DNA from: an uncultured Ruminococcus sp.
GTDB lineage: Bacteria; Bacillota; Clostridia; Oscillospirales; Ruminococcaceae
DNA length: 5,501 nt
Direction of reading: 5' to 3'
Assembly (NCBI GenBank): GCA_945876405.1
Contig: CAMCOJ010000164.1
Span: 1-5,501 of the forward strand
Notes under the pieces: model-generated
Told to the model about the DNA's origin: nothing
The model's input: the letters and a program-made list of their open reading frames with translations, nothing else
Database searches by the model: none
Position numbers and translations under genes: made by a program
Shown: piece after piece, positions 1 to 5,501 of the stretch
Numbering within the stretch: position 1 is the first letter of the stretch
How the letters are laid out: each line of letters opens with the position of its first letter

Positions 1-12
1 TTATTTTATCAT

Positions 13-52
13 AAAACTCAAAAAAATCATAGAGTTTTCGGATATTTTTTTT
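13..52 (+). terminator. Weak terminator-like hairpin upstream of polA promoter
   Basis: AAAACTC at 13-19 is the perfect reverse complement of GAGTTTT at 32-38, giving a 7-bp stem with a 12-nt A-rich loop, and a run of eight T follows at 45-52. This could be the intrinsic terminator of a gene lying upstream of the window. Against it, the stem is mostly A:T pairs, the loop is large, and six bases separate the stem from the T run. In DNA this AT-rich, such pairs can arise by chance. The upstream gene is not visible, so the call is tentative. Confidence 0.22.
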
Positions 53-57
53 GTGTT

Positions 58-90
58 TTGATAGCCTTTTCTGAAAAAATCTGTTATAAT
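58..90 (+). promoter_or_regulatory. Probable sigma-A promoter of the polA operon (extended -10)
   Basis: TATAAT at 85-90 is a perfect -10 hexamer and is preceded by TG one base upstream (82-83), which makes TGTTATAAT, a consensus extended -10. The best -35-like hexamer is TTGATA at 58-63, but its 21-bp spacer is longer than the usual 16-18. At the 17-bp position the sequence is tagcct, a poor match. The promoter therefore probably relies on the extended -10. Transcription would start near 96-98, giving an untranslated leader of about 90 nt before polA. This is a sequence-motif inference only. Confidence 0.65.
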
Positions 91-109
91 ATTAATTGAA
101 AAATAAATT

Positions 110-168
110 TTCGGTTGAAAACTAGTTGCATATTTTGGTTGCCAACAGTTTTAAAACTAACAACCGGA
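110..168 (+). promoter_or_regulatory. Potential structured 5' leader of polA mRNA
   Basis: Nested complementary segments lie between the promoter and the ribosome binding site. The outer stem pairs CGGTTG (112-117) with CAACCG (161-166) and can extend by one G:U and one A:U pair to 110/168. The inner stem pairs AAAACT (118-123) with AGTTTT (147-152), and GTTG (125-128) with CAAC (143-146), with A124 bulged. That gives ten inner pairs stacked on six to eight outer ones, with 153-160 left as an unpaired bulge. Alternative partners exist: a 12-bp palindrome AGTTTTAAAACT at 147-158 and a small TTGG/CCAA hairpin at 135-145. The structure ends three bases before the ribosome binding site, so it could influence translation. 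I do not recognise a known riboswitch or protein-binding leader, and folding energy was not computed. Confidence 0.4.
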
Positions 169-170
169 TT

Positions 171-178
171 AAAGGAGG
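171..178 (+). promoter_or_regulatory. Strong ribosome binding site of polA
   Basis: AAAGGAGG is a near-perfect Shine-Dalgarno sequence ending seven bases before the ATG at 186. It fixes the polA start, which also gives the N-terminus MKILAIDGNS expected of the 5'-nuclease domain. Confidence 0.85.
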
Positions 179-185
179 ATAATCT

Positions 186-2738
186 ATGAAAATTCTTGCG
201 ATTGACGGCAACAGTATTTTAAACCGGGCATACTATGGTATTAAACTTCTTTCAAATAAAAAAGGAGTGTTTACCAACGCGATAACAGGGTTTATGAATA
301 TTTACCTTAAGGAAACTGAGGCTGTCAGACCGGATTGCGTGGCGGTTGCATTTGATATGAAGGCACCTACTTTTCGTCACAAAAAGGTCAGCACATACAA
401 GGCAAACAGAAAGGGAATGCCGGAAGAACTTGCAATGCAGCTTCCGCTTGTAAAAAAACTTCTTTCCGGACTTGGAATAAAGATTATTGAATGTGAAGGA
501 TTTGAGGCAGATGATGTTCTGGGAACAATTTCTGCCCTGTTTGCAGAATCCGGAAATGACTGCGTTGTTCTTACAGGTGACAGAGACAATCTTCAGCTGA
601 TAAATGACCATGTTCATGTAAGACTTGTTACCAACAAGGAAACAATAGAATATGACGAAAAACTCTTTACTGAACAATACGGATTTGAGCCGGTTCATCT
701 TATTGACCTTAAGGCACTTATGGGAGACAGTTCTGACAATATCTCAGGTGTTTCCGGTATCGGAGAAAAAACAGCCTCAGCTCTGATAAAAGAATACAAA
801 ACAATTGAAGAACTTTATAACTCCCTGGAAACAGCCGGACTGACAAAGTCTGTTATGAATAAGCTCACCAGCGGTAAAAGTGATGCTGAACAGAGCAAAT
901 GGCTTGCAACTATCGTAAAGAATGCCCCGATAGACAGGGATACAGAGAGTTATAAACCGGGGGTGCCTGATGAACAGGCAGTCAGCCTGCTTCTTTCGGA
1001 ACTTGAAATGTTCAGGCTGCTGGAAAGACTGAATATCAAGCCGACTGCCGTACCTGATGACGATACATCGGAGAAAAAAGAGAAGGTATCCATACCGGAA
1101 AATATTACTGAAGGCTGTCTTGATGAAACTGTACTCAGCGGAATATTAAAGGGAGAAAAGGCAGATTTTATATTTAATCCTGATAAAAAAGAGCTGAGTG
1201 TATATTTTTCGGGCAGTGTATATAACACTGACAGTCATGATATTATTATCAGGTTCATGAGCTCGGATATTAAAAAGAGAACATTTGCTGCAAAGCCGGC
1301 ATACAGATTTGCGTTTGAAAACGGTTCGGAACTAATGAATATAGATTTTGATGCCGAAATAGCTGCATATCTTCTTGATTCGGCTATGTCGGAGTACGAT
1401 CCGCTAAAACTTTGTCTTTCGTACGGCATTTCAGGTGCCGAAAATGCGGATGTGCCGGATGTTGTAAAGATATCATTTCTCTGCGATGTTCTTCGTGGAC
1501 GCATCTCTGAGCTGAAAATGGATGAACTTATGTACAGTATCGAGCTGCCGCTTACCCGGGTTCTTGCTTCCATGGAAACAGTGGGAGTAAAGACTGATAC
1601 CGAAGGAGTAAGAAAGTTCGGGCAGATGCTTTCAGGTCAGATAGAAGAGTGTATGAAACTGATTTATGAACTGGCAGGCCGGACATTTAATATTTCTTCT
1701 CCGAAACAGCTTGGCGAAGTTCTGTTTAATGATCTCGGACTTCCTGCGGGCAAAAAAACAAAGAGCGGATATTCGACAAATGCTGAGGTGCTGGAGGAAC
1801 TCAGGGACAAGCATCCTGTTATCGATCATATAATAAAATACAGACAGCTTACAAAGCTCAGTTCAACATATGTTGATGGTCTGCTTAAGACTGTTGCAGA
1901 GGACGGAAGAATACACAGTATCTTCAGACAGACAGAAACAAGGACCGGAAGAATATCATCTACAGAGCCAAATATGCAGAATATACCAGTAAGGACTGAA
2001 CTCGGCAGAGAGATGAGAAAGTTTTTCACCGCTGATGAAGGCAGAATTCTTCTCGATGCAGACTACAGTCAGATTGAACTCAGAATAATGGCCCATATGT
2101 GCGGCGACAAAAATATGCAGCAGGCATTCAAAGAGGGTCTGGACATACACACAATGACAGCTGCACAGGTATTTGATATGCCGCCGGTTATGGTTACCTC
2201 TTCAATGAGAAGTGCAGCTAAGGCAGTAAACTTTGGTATAATATACGGAATAGGTGCATTTTCACTTTCAAAAGACATAGGAGTTTCAGTTGCAGAGGCT
2301 AATAAATATATAAAAAGTTATCTGAGCAACTATCCTGAAGTTGAAAAATTCATGGAAAAGACAGTTTCTGAAGCCAGGGAAACCGGGTATGTTACAACAA
2401 TGTACGGTCGGAGAAGATATGTACCGGAACTTAAGTCCTCAAACAAAATACTCCAGGCGGCCGGAAAGAGAATAGCTATGAATACACCTGTTCAGGGGAC
2501 AGCGGCGGATATAATAAAAATTGCTATGGTCAGTGTTTATGAGAGACTTAAGGAAGAAAAACTTGATGCAAAGCTTATTCTGCAGGTGCACGATGAACTT
2601 ATTGTGGATTCATCCGAAGCAGACGCTGAGAGAGCCGGACAGATTATTGAAGAGGAAATGACAAAGGCGGCCAGTCTGAGTATTCCGCTTATAGCAGAAG
2701 TAAACAAAGGAAGGACATGGTATGATGCAAAGGGATGA
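186..2738 (+). CDS. polA: DNA polymerase I
   Basis: Cytoplasmic family A DNA polymerase that removes RNA primers, fills gaps on the lagging strand and takes part in excision repair. At 850 aa it is of normal length for the family. Residues 1 to about 290 are the 5'-nuclease (FEN-like) domain, with its acidic motifs intact: D7, FDMKAPTFRH (56-65), EADD (107-110), TGDRDNLQL (130-138) and LMGDSSDN (178-185) followed by the GIGEKTA helix-hairpin-helix. Residues about 305-450 match the 3'-5' exonuclease fold (AAYLLD at 393-398), but the DxE motif and other metal ligands are missing, so proofreading is probably absent, as in Bacillus and Thermus PolA. The polymerase domain is complete: TRTGRISSTEPNMQNIP (585-601), motif A DYSQIELR with catalytic D626, O-helix R675/K679/F683/Y687, and motif C QVHDE with H802, D803, E804. 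F683 is equivalent to E. coli F762. It is the first gene of an operon with rimI and tsaD and ends in TGA. Confidence 0.98.
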   Translation: MKILAIDGNSILNRAYYGIKLLSNKKGVFTNAITGFMNIYLKETEAVRPDCVAVAFDMKAPTFRHKKVSTYKANRKGMPEELAMQLPLVKKLLSGLGIKIIECEGFEADDVLGTISALFAESGNDCVVLTGDRDNLQLINDHVHVRLVTNKETIEYDEKLFTEQYGFEPVHLIDLKALMGDSSDNISGVSGIGEKTASALIKEYKTIEELYNSLETAGLTKSVMNKLTSGKSDAEQSKWLATIVKNAPIDRDTESYKPGVPDEQAVSLLLSELEMFRLLERLNIKPTAVPDDDTSEKKEKVSIPENITEGCLDETVLSGILKGEKADFIFNPDKKELSVYFSGSVYNTDSHDIIIRFMSSDIKKRTFAAKPAYRFAFENGSELMNIDFDAEIAAYLLDSAMSEYDPLKLCLSYGISGAENADVPDVVKISFLCDVLRGRISELKMDELMYSIELPLTRVLASMETVGVKTDTEGVRKFGQMLSGQIEECMKLIYELAGRTFNISSPKQLGEVLFNDLGLPAGKKTKSGYSTNAEVLEELRDKHPVIDHIIKYRQLTKLSSTYVDGLLKTVAEDGRIHSIFRQTETRTGRISSTEPNMQNIPVRTELGREMRKFFTADEGRILLDADYSQIELRIMAHMCGDKNMQQAFKEGLDIHTMTAAQVFDMPPVMVTSSMRSAAKAVNFGIIYGIGAFSLSKDIGVSVAEANKYIKSYLSNYPEVEKFMEKTVSEARETGYVTTMYGRRRYVPELKSSNKILQAAGKRIAMNTPVQGTAADIIKIAMVSVYERLKEEKLDAKLILQVHDELIVDSSEADAERAGQIIEEEMTKAASLSIPLIAEVNKGRTWYDAKG
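2706..2715 (+). promoter_or_regulatory. Ribosome binding site of rimI inside the polA 3' end
   Basis: AAAGGAAGGA lies within the last codons of polA. Its 3' AAGGA ends six bases before the ATG at 2722 and nine before a second in-frame ATG at 2725, so either codon could initiate (MMQRDD or MQRDD). Both choices leave rimI overlapping polA (by 17 or 14 bp), which implies translational coupling. Confidence 0.6.
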
Positions 2739-3186
2739 TTTAACGTTTCGTTATGCACATAAGGAAGAGGCTGCCATCCTTCATGAATATGACAGCCGTA
2801 TATTCGGTGATTCATGGAGCGAAAAATCATATCTGGGAAGTATATTCAGCAGCACTGAACTTGTTCCTGTTGCTGTTGACACGGAAACTGGTGAGATTGC
2901 TGCGTTTGCAGCGGTTTCATATGTTCTGGACGAAGCAAATATAAACAGAATTGCCGTAATACCTGAATTCAGAGGCAGGGGAATCGGAACCAGCCTTCTT
3001 GAGTGGATTGAGGAAAATATTCCGGATGAAGTAACGGAAATTAATCTTGAAGTCCGTGAAAGTAATAAATATGCTATTGAAATGTATAAAAATTTCGGTT
3101 ATACTGTATTAGGCAGAAGAAAAAAATTTTACAGAAATCCTGAAGAGGATGCTCTTCTTATGACTAAACGAAAGGTTGATAGATAA
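2722..3186 (+). CDS. rimI: GNAT N-acetyltransferase, RimI type
   Basis: Acetyl-CoA-dependent N-acetyltransferase. RimI acetylates the N-terminal alanine of ribosomal protein S18 in E. coli, but substrates in Firmicutes are less certain. The 154-aa length is typical. The acetyl-CoA-binding motif A is seen as INRIAVIPEFRGRGIG (about 74-89), with the R-G-R-G-I-G pyrophosphate loop at 84-89. The RimI-like C-terminal half follows: LEVRESNKYAIEMY (109-122), then FGYTVLGRRKKFY (125-137) and EDALLM (142-147). Y122 sits where the proposed general-acid tyrosine of RimI lies. The gene overlaps polA by 17 bp and its TAA stop directly precedes the tsaD ATG. Adjacency to tsaD supports the RimI assignment over a generic GNAT. 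The start may be at 2722 or 2725. Confidence 0.9.
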   Translation: MMQRDDLTFRYAHKEEAAILHEYDSRIFGDSWSEKSYLGSIFSSTELVPVAVDTETGEIAAFAAVSYVLDEANINRIAVIPEFRGRGIGTSLLEWIEENIPDEVTEINLEVRESNKYAIEMYKNFGYTVLGRRKKFYRNPEEDALLMTKRKVDR

Positions 3187-4197
3187 ATGCTTATACTTGG
3201 TATAGAAAGTTCCTGTGACGAAACTGCTGCAAGCGTTTCTGAAAACGGAACAAAAATACTTTCATCAGTTATCTCCACTCAGATTGAAGAACATAAAAAA
3301 TACGGAGGAGTAGTTCCTGAGATAGCTTCAAGAAGACACAGTGAAAATATACTTGGTGTTGTACGAGAAGCACTTGATAAATCGGGAAAAAGCCTTGATG
3401 ATATGGATGCAGTCGCGGTTACATATGCACCGGGACTTATAGGAGCCCTTCTTGTAGGTGTAAACTTTGCCAAGGGTCTTGCCATGGCAGCAGGAAAACC
3501 ACTTGTCCCGGTTCATCATATCGCAGGACATATTGCTTCAAACTATATAGCACACCCCGGGCTTGAACCACCGTTTCTTTGTCTTGTGGCAAGTGGAGGA
3601 CACAGTCATATTATCGAGGTTCTTTCCCATACAAAGTTCAGAATAGTCGGAAAGACAAGGGATGATGCTGCCGGAGAGTGCTTTGACAAGTGCGCGAGAG
3701 CACTTGGATTTCCGTATCCGGGTGGCGTCCATATAGACAGGGCCTCTGCACTTGGCAACCCTGAAACCTATAATCTTCCGGTGCCTCGGGTTGCCGGAAG
3801 TGAATATGACTTCAGTTTTTCAGGGTTGAAGACAGCTGTTGTCAACATGGTTCACAATGCCTCCCAGAAAGAAACGACAATTAATGTAAATGACATGGCT
3901 GCATCAGTTCAGAACAGAATATCTGAAATACTTGTAAGTAAAACCATAGCAGCTTCAAGAGACTTAGGATACAAAAAAATTGTCCTTGCAGGAGGAGTGT
4001 CAGCCAACTCCGGTGTAAGAAGTACACTTGAAAAAGCATGTGCTGAAAACGGCTTTGAACTGTTTATGCCGCCTCTTTCCCTGTGTGGTGACAACGGTGC
4101 AATGATTGCCTGTCAGGGATATTTTAATTACATGGCAGGGATTACTGCTGATGTTAGCCTTAATGCTGTGGCTACAATGTCTATTGAAAAAATATAA
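3187..4197 (+). CDS. tsaD: tRNA N6-adenosine threonylcarbamoyltransferase TsaD
   Basis: Catalytic Kae1/TsaD/YgjD-family ASKHA protein that transfers the threonylcarbamoyl group from threonylcarbamoyl-AMP to A37 of ANN-decoding tRNAs (t6A), acting with TsaB and TsaE in bacteria. Its 336 aa match the family. Visible motifs are GIESSCDETAAS (5-16), PEIASRRH (44-51), metal-binding HIAGH (H111, H115), VASGGHSH (134-141), DDAAGECFDK (159-168), YPGG (177-180), FSFSGLKTA (209-217), AGGVSANSGVR (268-278) and the nucleotide/metal motif LCGDNGAMIA (299-308) with D302. All expected catalytic positions are present. The position after YPGG is Val (YPGGVHID) where I would expect Pro. The ATG follows the rimI stop with zero spacing; AAAGG at 3171-3175, inside rimI, is a modest ribosome binding site 11 bases upstream. 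Expression is probably coupled to rimI. The partners tsaB and tsaE are not in this window. Confidence 0.97.
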   Translation: MLILGIESSCDETAASVSENGTKILSSVISTQIEEHKKYGGVVPEIASRRHSENILGVVREALDKSGKSLDDMDAVAVTYAPGLIGALLVGVNFAKGLAMAAGKPLVPVHHIAGHIASNYIAHPGLEPPFLCLVASGGHSHIIEVLSHTKFRIVGKTRDDAAGECFDKCARALGFPYPGGVHIDRASALGNPETYNLPVPRVAGSEYDFSFSGLKTAVVNMVHNASQKETTINVNDMAASVQNRISEILVSKTIAASRDLGYKKIVLAGGVSANSGVRSTLEKACAENGFELFMPPLSLCGDNGAMIACQGYFNYMAGITADVSLNAVATMSIEKI

Positions 4198-4200
4198 ATA

Positions 4201-4231
4201 AAAAAAAGCAGGTTTTTGGCCTGCTTTTTTT
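4201..4231. terminator. Bidirectional intrinsic terminator between tsaD and the convergent gene
   Basis: Seven A plus GCAGG (4201-4212) pair with CCTGC plus seven T (4220-4231), a perfect 12-bp stem with a seven-base loop TTTTTGG. Read on plus, the GC core is followed by a T run after tsaD. Read on minus, the complementary A run likewise becomes a T run, so it should stop both convergent transcripts. It begins three bases after the tsaD stop and runs into the TAA stop (4230-4232) of the minus-strand gene. Confidence 0.93.
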
Positions 4232-5492
4232 ATTCTTCAGCTGACTGGTCGCTGAAATCGGGTTTGATAAGTGTTATCTGAATTTTTGAGATTTTCTTTC
4301 CGTTCATTTCTGTTATGCGAATCTCAAAACAGTCGTTTTGTATCAGCTCTCCCTGATCGGGTATATGACCTGTGAGTTCCATTATCCATCCGCTTACGGT
4401 ATTTGCATTTGTAGCTATGTAGTTTCCAGGATACCCTAATGTTTCAAGCATTTCGGTGACTGTAAGCTCACCTGAAGCCTCGTACACATCATCGCTTATT
4501 TTAGTCATAAGGGGAGTTATTTCGTCGTTTTCATCGTATATTTCGCCGACCAGTTCCTCGATTATATCCTCCATAGTGATGATGCCCTTTGTGCCGCCGT
4601 ACTGGTCTATAATTACGGACATATGGGTTTTGGAACGCTGCATTTCGTGGAGAGCGTCATTAATAAGTTTGAATTCGGAGATAAAAACAACGTCCTGAAT
4701 AATGTTCTGAATGTCACTGCGGTTTTCAGAAATCATTTTGAAGAAGTCCTTCTGCGTTATAATACCTACAATATTGTCGATATTTTTTTCATAGACAGGA
4801 AGTCTTGAGTACATTTCGGTGAGAAAAACATTTTTTATTTCTTCTATGGAAGAATTTATTTCGACACCTACAATCTTCACCCTAGGAGTGAGAATCTCGC
4901 TGACAATTGTTTCATCGAAATCAAGTGCACTTCTTACAAGGTCGCTTTCGGATTCTTCAAGTACACCCTCTTCTTCAATCTCATCAATAATACATTTGAG
5001 TTCATCCTCAGTAACTGAAGGTGTTTTTTCTGAACTGGCATACAGTTTTGATACAATATTTTTTATTGCAGAAAAAATAAATGAAAGCGGTGTAAACAGA
5101 ACAATCAGAGCTGACAGCGGTCCGGCAAAGAAATAAGCACATTTTTCTGAGTTTTCCTTGGCAAATGTTTTCGGAAGAATTTCACCGAAAATAAGGACAA
5201 CAACTGTCATAACCACGGTTGCAATACCGACGCCTTTTGCACCGAAGAGGTCGGTAAACAAAACTGTGCTTATTGAAGTGGACGCAATATTGACTATATT
5301 GTTGCCTATGAGAATAGTGGTGAGTGAATTGTCAAAGGATTCTGCCAGCCTGAGAGCCTTTGCGGCTTTTGCACTGCCCTGATCTGCATTGTTTTTCAGA
5401 CGCATCTTGTTTACAGTCGAAAAAGCTGTTTCACAGCTTGAGAACATAGCTGAAAAAGCAACCAGTAATATTATTAAAATAATGTTTATCAT
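4230..5492 (-). CDS. CNNM/CorC-family membrane protein (DUF21, CBS pair, CorC_HlyC domain)
   Basis: Inner-membrane protein of the family once annotated as hemolysin C-like and now linked to Mg2+ (or other divalent cation) export; the exact substrate cannot be read from the sequence. At 420 aa it is the usual length. The N-terminal DUF21 domain (1 to about 150) has hydrophobic segments near 2-18, 57-80, 87-108 and 120-148, and the conserved stretches FSSCETAF (17-24), GNNIVNI (63-69) and FGEILPKTFAKEN (102-114). An acidic linker (161-185) leads to a CBS pair at about 200-325, with YSRLPVYEKNIDNIVGII (228-245) and GGTKGIITMEDIIEELVGEI (299-318), a likely adenine-nucleotide sensor. The CorC_HlyC domain occupies about 335-412. 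The usual SETA motif reads CETA here (C20). The gene converges on tsaD and shares its terminator; its promoter lies outside the window. It is probably unrelated in function to the plus-strand operon. Confidence 0.95.
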   Translation of the reverse strand: MINIILIILLVAFSAMFSSCETAFSTVNKMRLKNNADQGSAKAAKALRLAESFDNSLTTILIGNNIVNIASTSISTVLFTDLFGAKGVGIATVVMTVVVLIFGEILPKTFAKENSEKCAYFFAGPLSALIVLFTPLSFIFSAIKNIVSKLYASSEKTPSVTEDELKCIIDEIEEEGVLEESESDLVRSALDFDETIVSEILTPRVKIVGVEINSSIEEIKNVFLTEMYSRLPVYEKNIDNIVGIITQKDFFKMISENRSDIQNIIQDVVFISEFKLINDALHEMQRSKTHMSVIIDQYGGTKGIITMEDIIEELVGEIYDENDEITPLMTKISDDVYEASGELTVTEMLETLGYPGNYIATNANTVSGWIMELTGHIPDQGELIQNDCFEIRITEMNGKKISKIQITLIKPDFSDQSAEE

Positions 5493-5496
5493 ACTT

Positions 5497-5501
5497 ACCT
5501 C
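5497..5501 (-). promoter_or_regulatory. Ribosome binding site of the CNNM-family gene, at window edge
   Basis: Read on the minus strand the window begins GAGGTAAGT and then ATG. GAGG five bases before the ATG is a good Shine-Dalgarno core, possibly extended by bases outside the window. It supports the start at 5492, which also places the first transmembrane helix immediately at the N-terminus. Confidence 0.7.

Noticed and set aside
252..698. A 148-codon open frame on the minus strand opposite the start of polA.
   Set aside because: It lies antisense to the highly conserved 5'-nuclease domain, has no recognisable domain, and is explained as a shadow of polA codon use.
2234..2242. TGGTATAAT, a perfect extended -10 element inside polA that could drive rimI-tsaD separately.
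   Set aside because: It encodes the invariant O-helix residues FGIIYG, so the bases are fixed by the protein, and no -35-like hexamer lies at the right distance.
2735..2738. ATGA overlap at the polA stop as a possible start of the next gene.
   Set aside because: That ATG is out of frame with rimI; the ATG at 2722 or 2725 has a ribosome binding site and gives the full GNAT protein.
4819..5136. A 105-codon plus-strand open frame opposite the CNNM-family gene, rich in serine.
   Set aside because: Its serine-rich composition is what antisense reading of the Glu/Asp/Lys-rich acidic linker and CBS region produces; no domain is recognisable.
1..5501. Possible mobile element, defence system, CRISPR array, tRNA or rRNA in the window.
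   Set aside because: All but about 215 bases are filled by four conserved housekeeping-type genes, and the two intergenic gaps contain only promoter, leader and terminator signals.

Overview
The window holds four complete protein genes and two intergenic regions, with no mobile element, RNA gene, CRISPR array or other accessory cargo that I can recognise. The moderately AT-rich sequence, strong GGAGG-type ribosome binding sites, a DNA polymerase I with a decayed proofreading domain, and a CNNM/CorC-family membrane protein all fit a low- to mid-GC Firmicute. A clostridial gut or rumen lineage such as Ruminococcus is my best guess, but this rests on general impression and not on a database match.

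Layout: positions 1-185 are a promoter and leader region with a consensus extended -10 element (TGTTATAAT), a potentially well-folded 5' leader and a strong ribosome binding site. Positions 186-4197 are a compact plus-strand operon of polA (DNA polymerase I), rimI (GNAT N-acetyltransferase) and tsaD (t6A tRNA-modification protein). polA and rimI overlap by 17 bp, and rimI and tsaD abut exactly with no spacer. Positions 4201-4231 form a strong bidirectional intrinsic terminator that fills the 32-bp gap to a convergent minus-strand gene. That gene (5492-4230) encodes a DUF21/CBS/CorC-type membrane protein of the CNNM metal-transporter family. Its start codon and part of its ribosome binding site lie at the very end of the window.

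Functionally, the plus-strand operon joins DNA repair and lagging-strand processing (PolA) to tRNA modification (TsaD) and ribosomal-protein-type acetylation (RimI). rimI and tsaD are a classic pair, but their usual companions tsaB and tsaE are not present here, and polA is an unusual leading partner. Overlapping and abutting reading frames suggest translational coupling from the polA message. The convergent membrane protein is probably an independent unit. Overall this is a housekeeping region. The points most worth a second look are the structured polA leader and the polA-rimI-tsaD arrangement; I see no convincing evidence of a new biological system.
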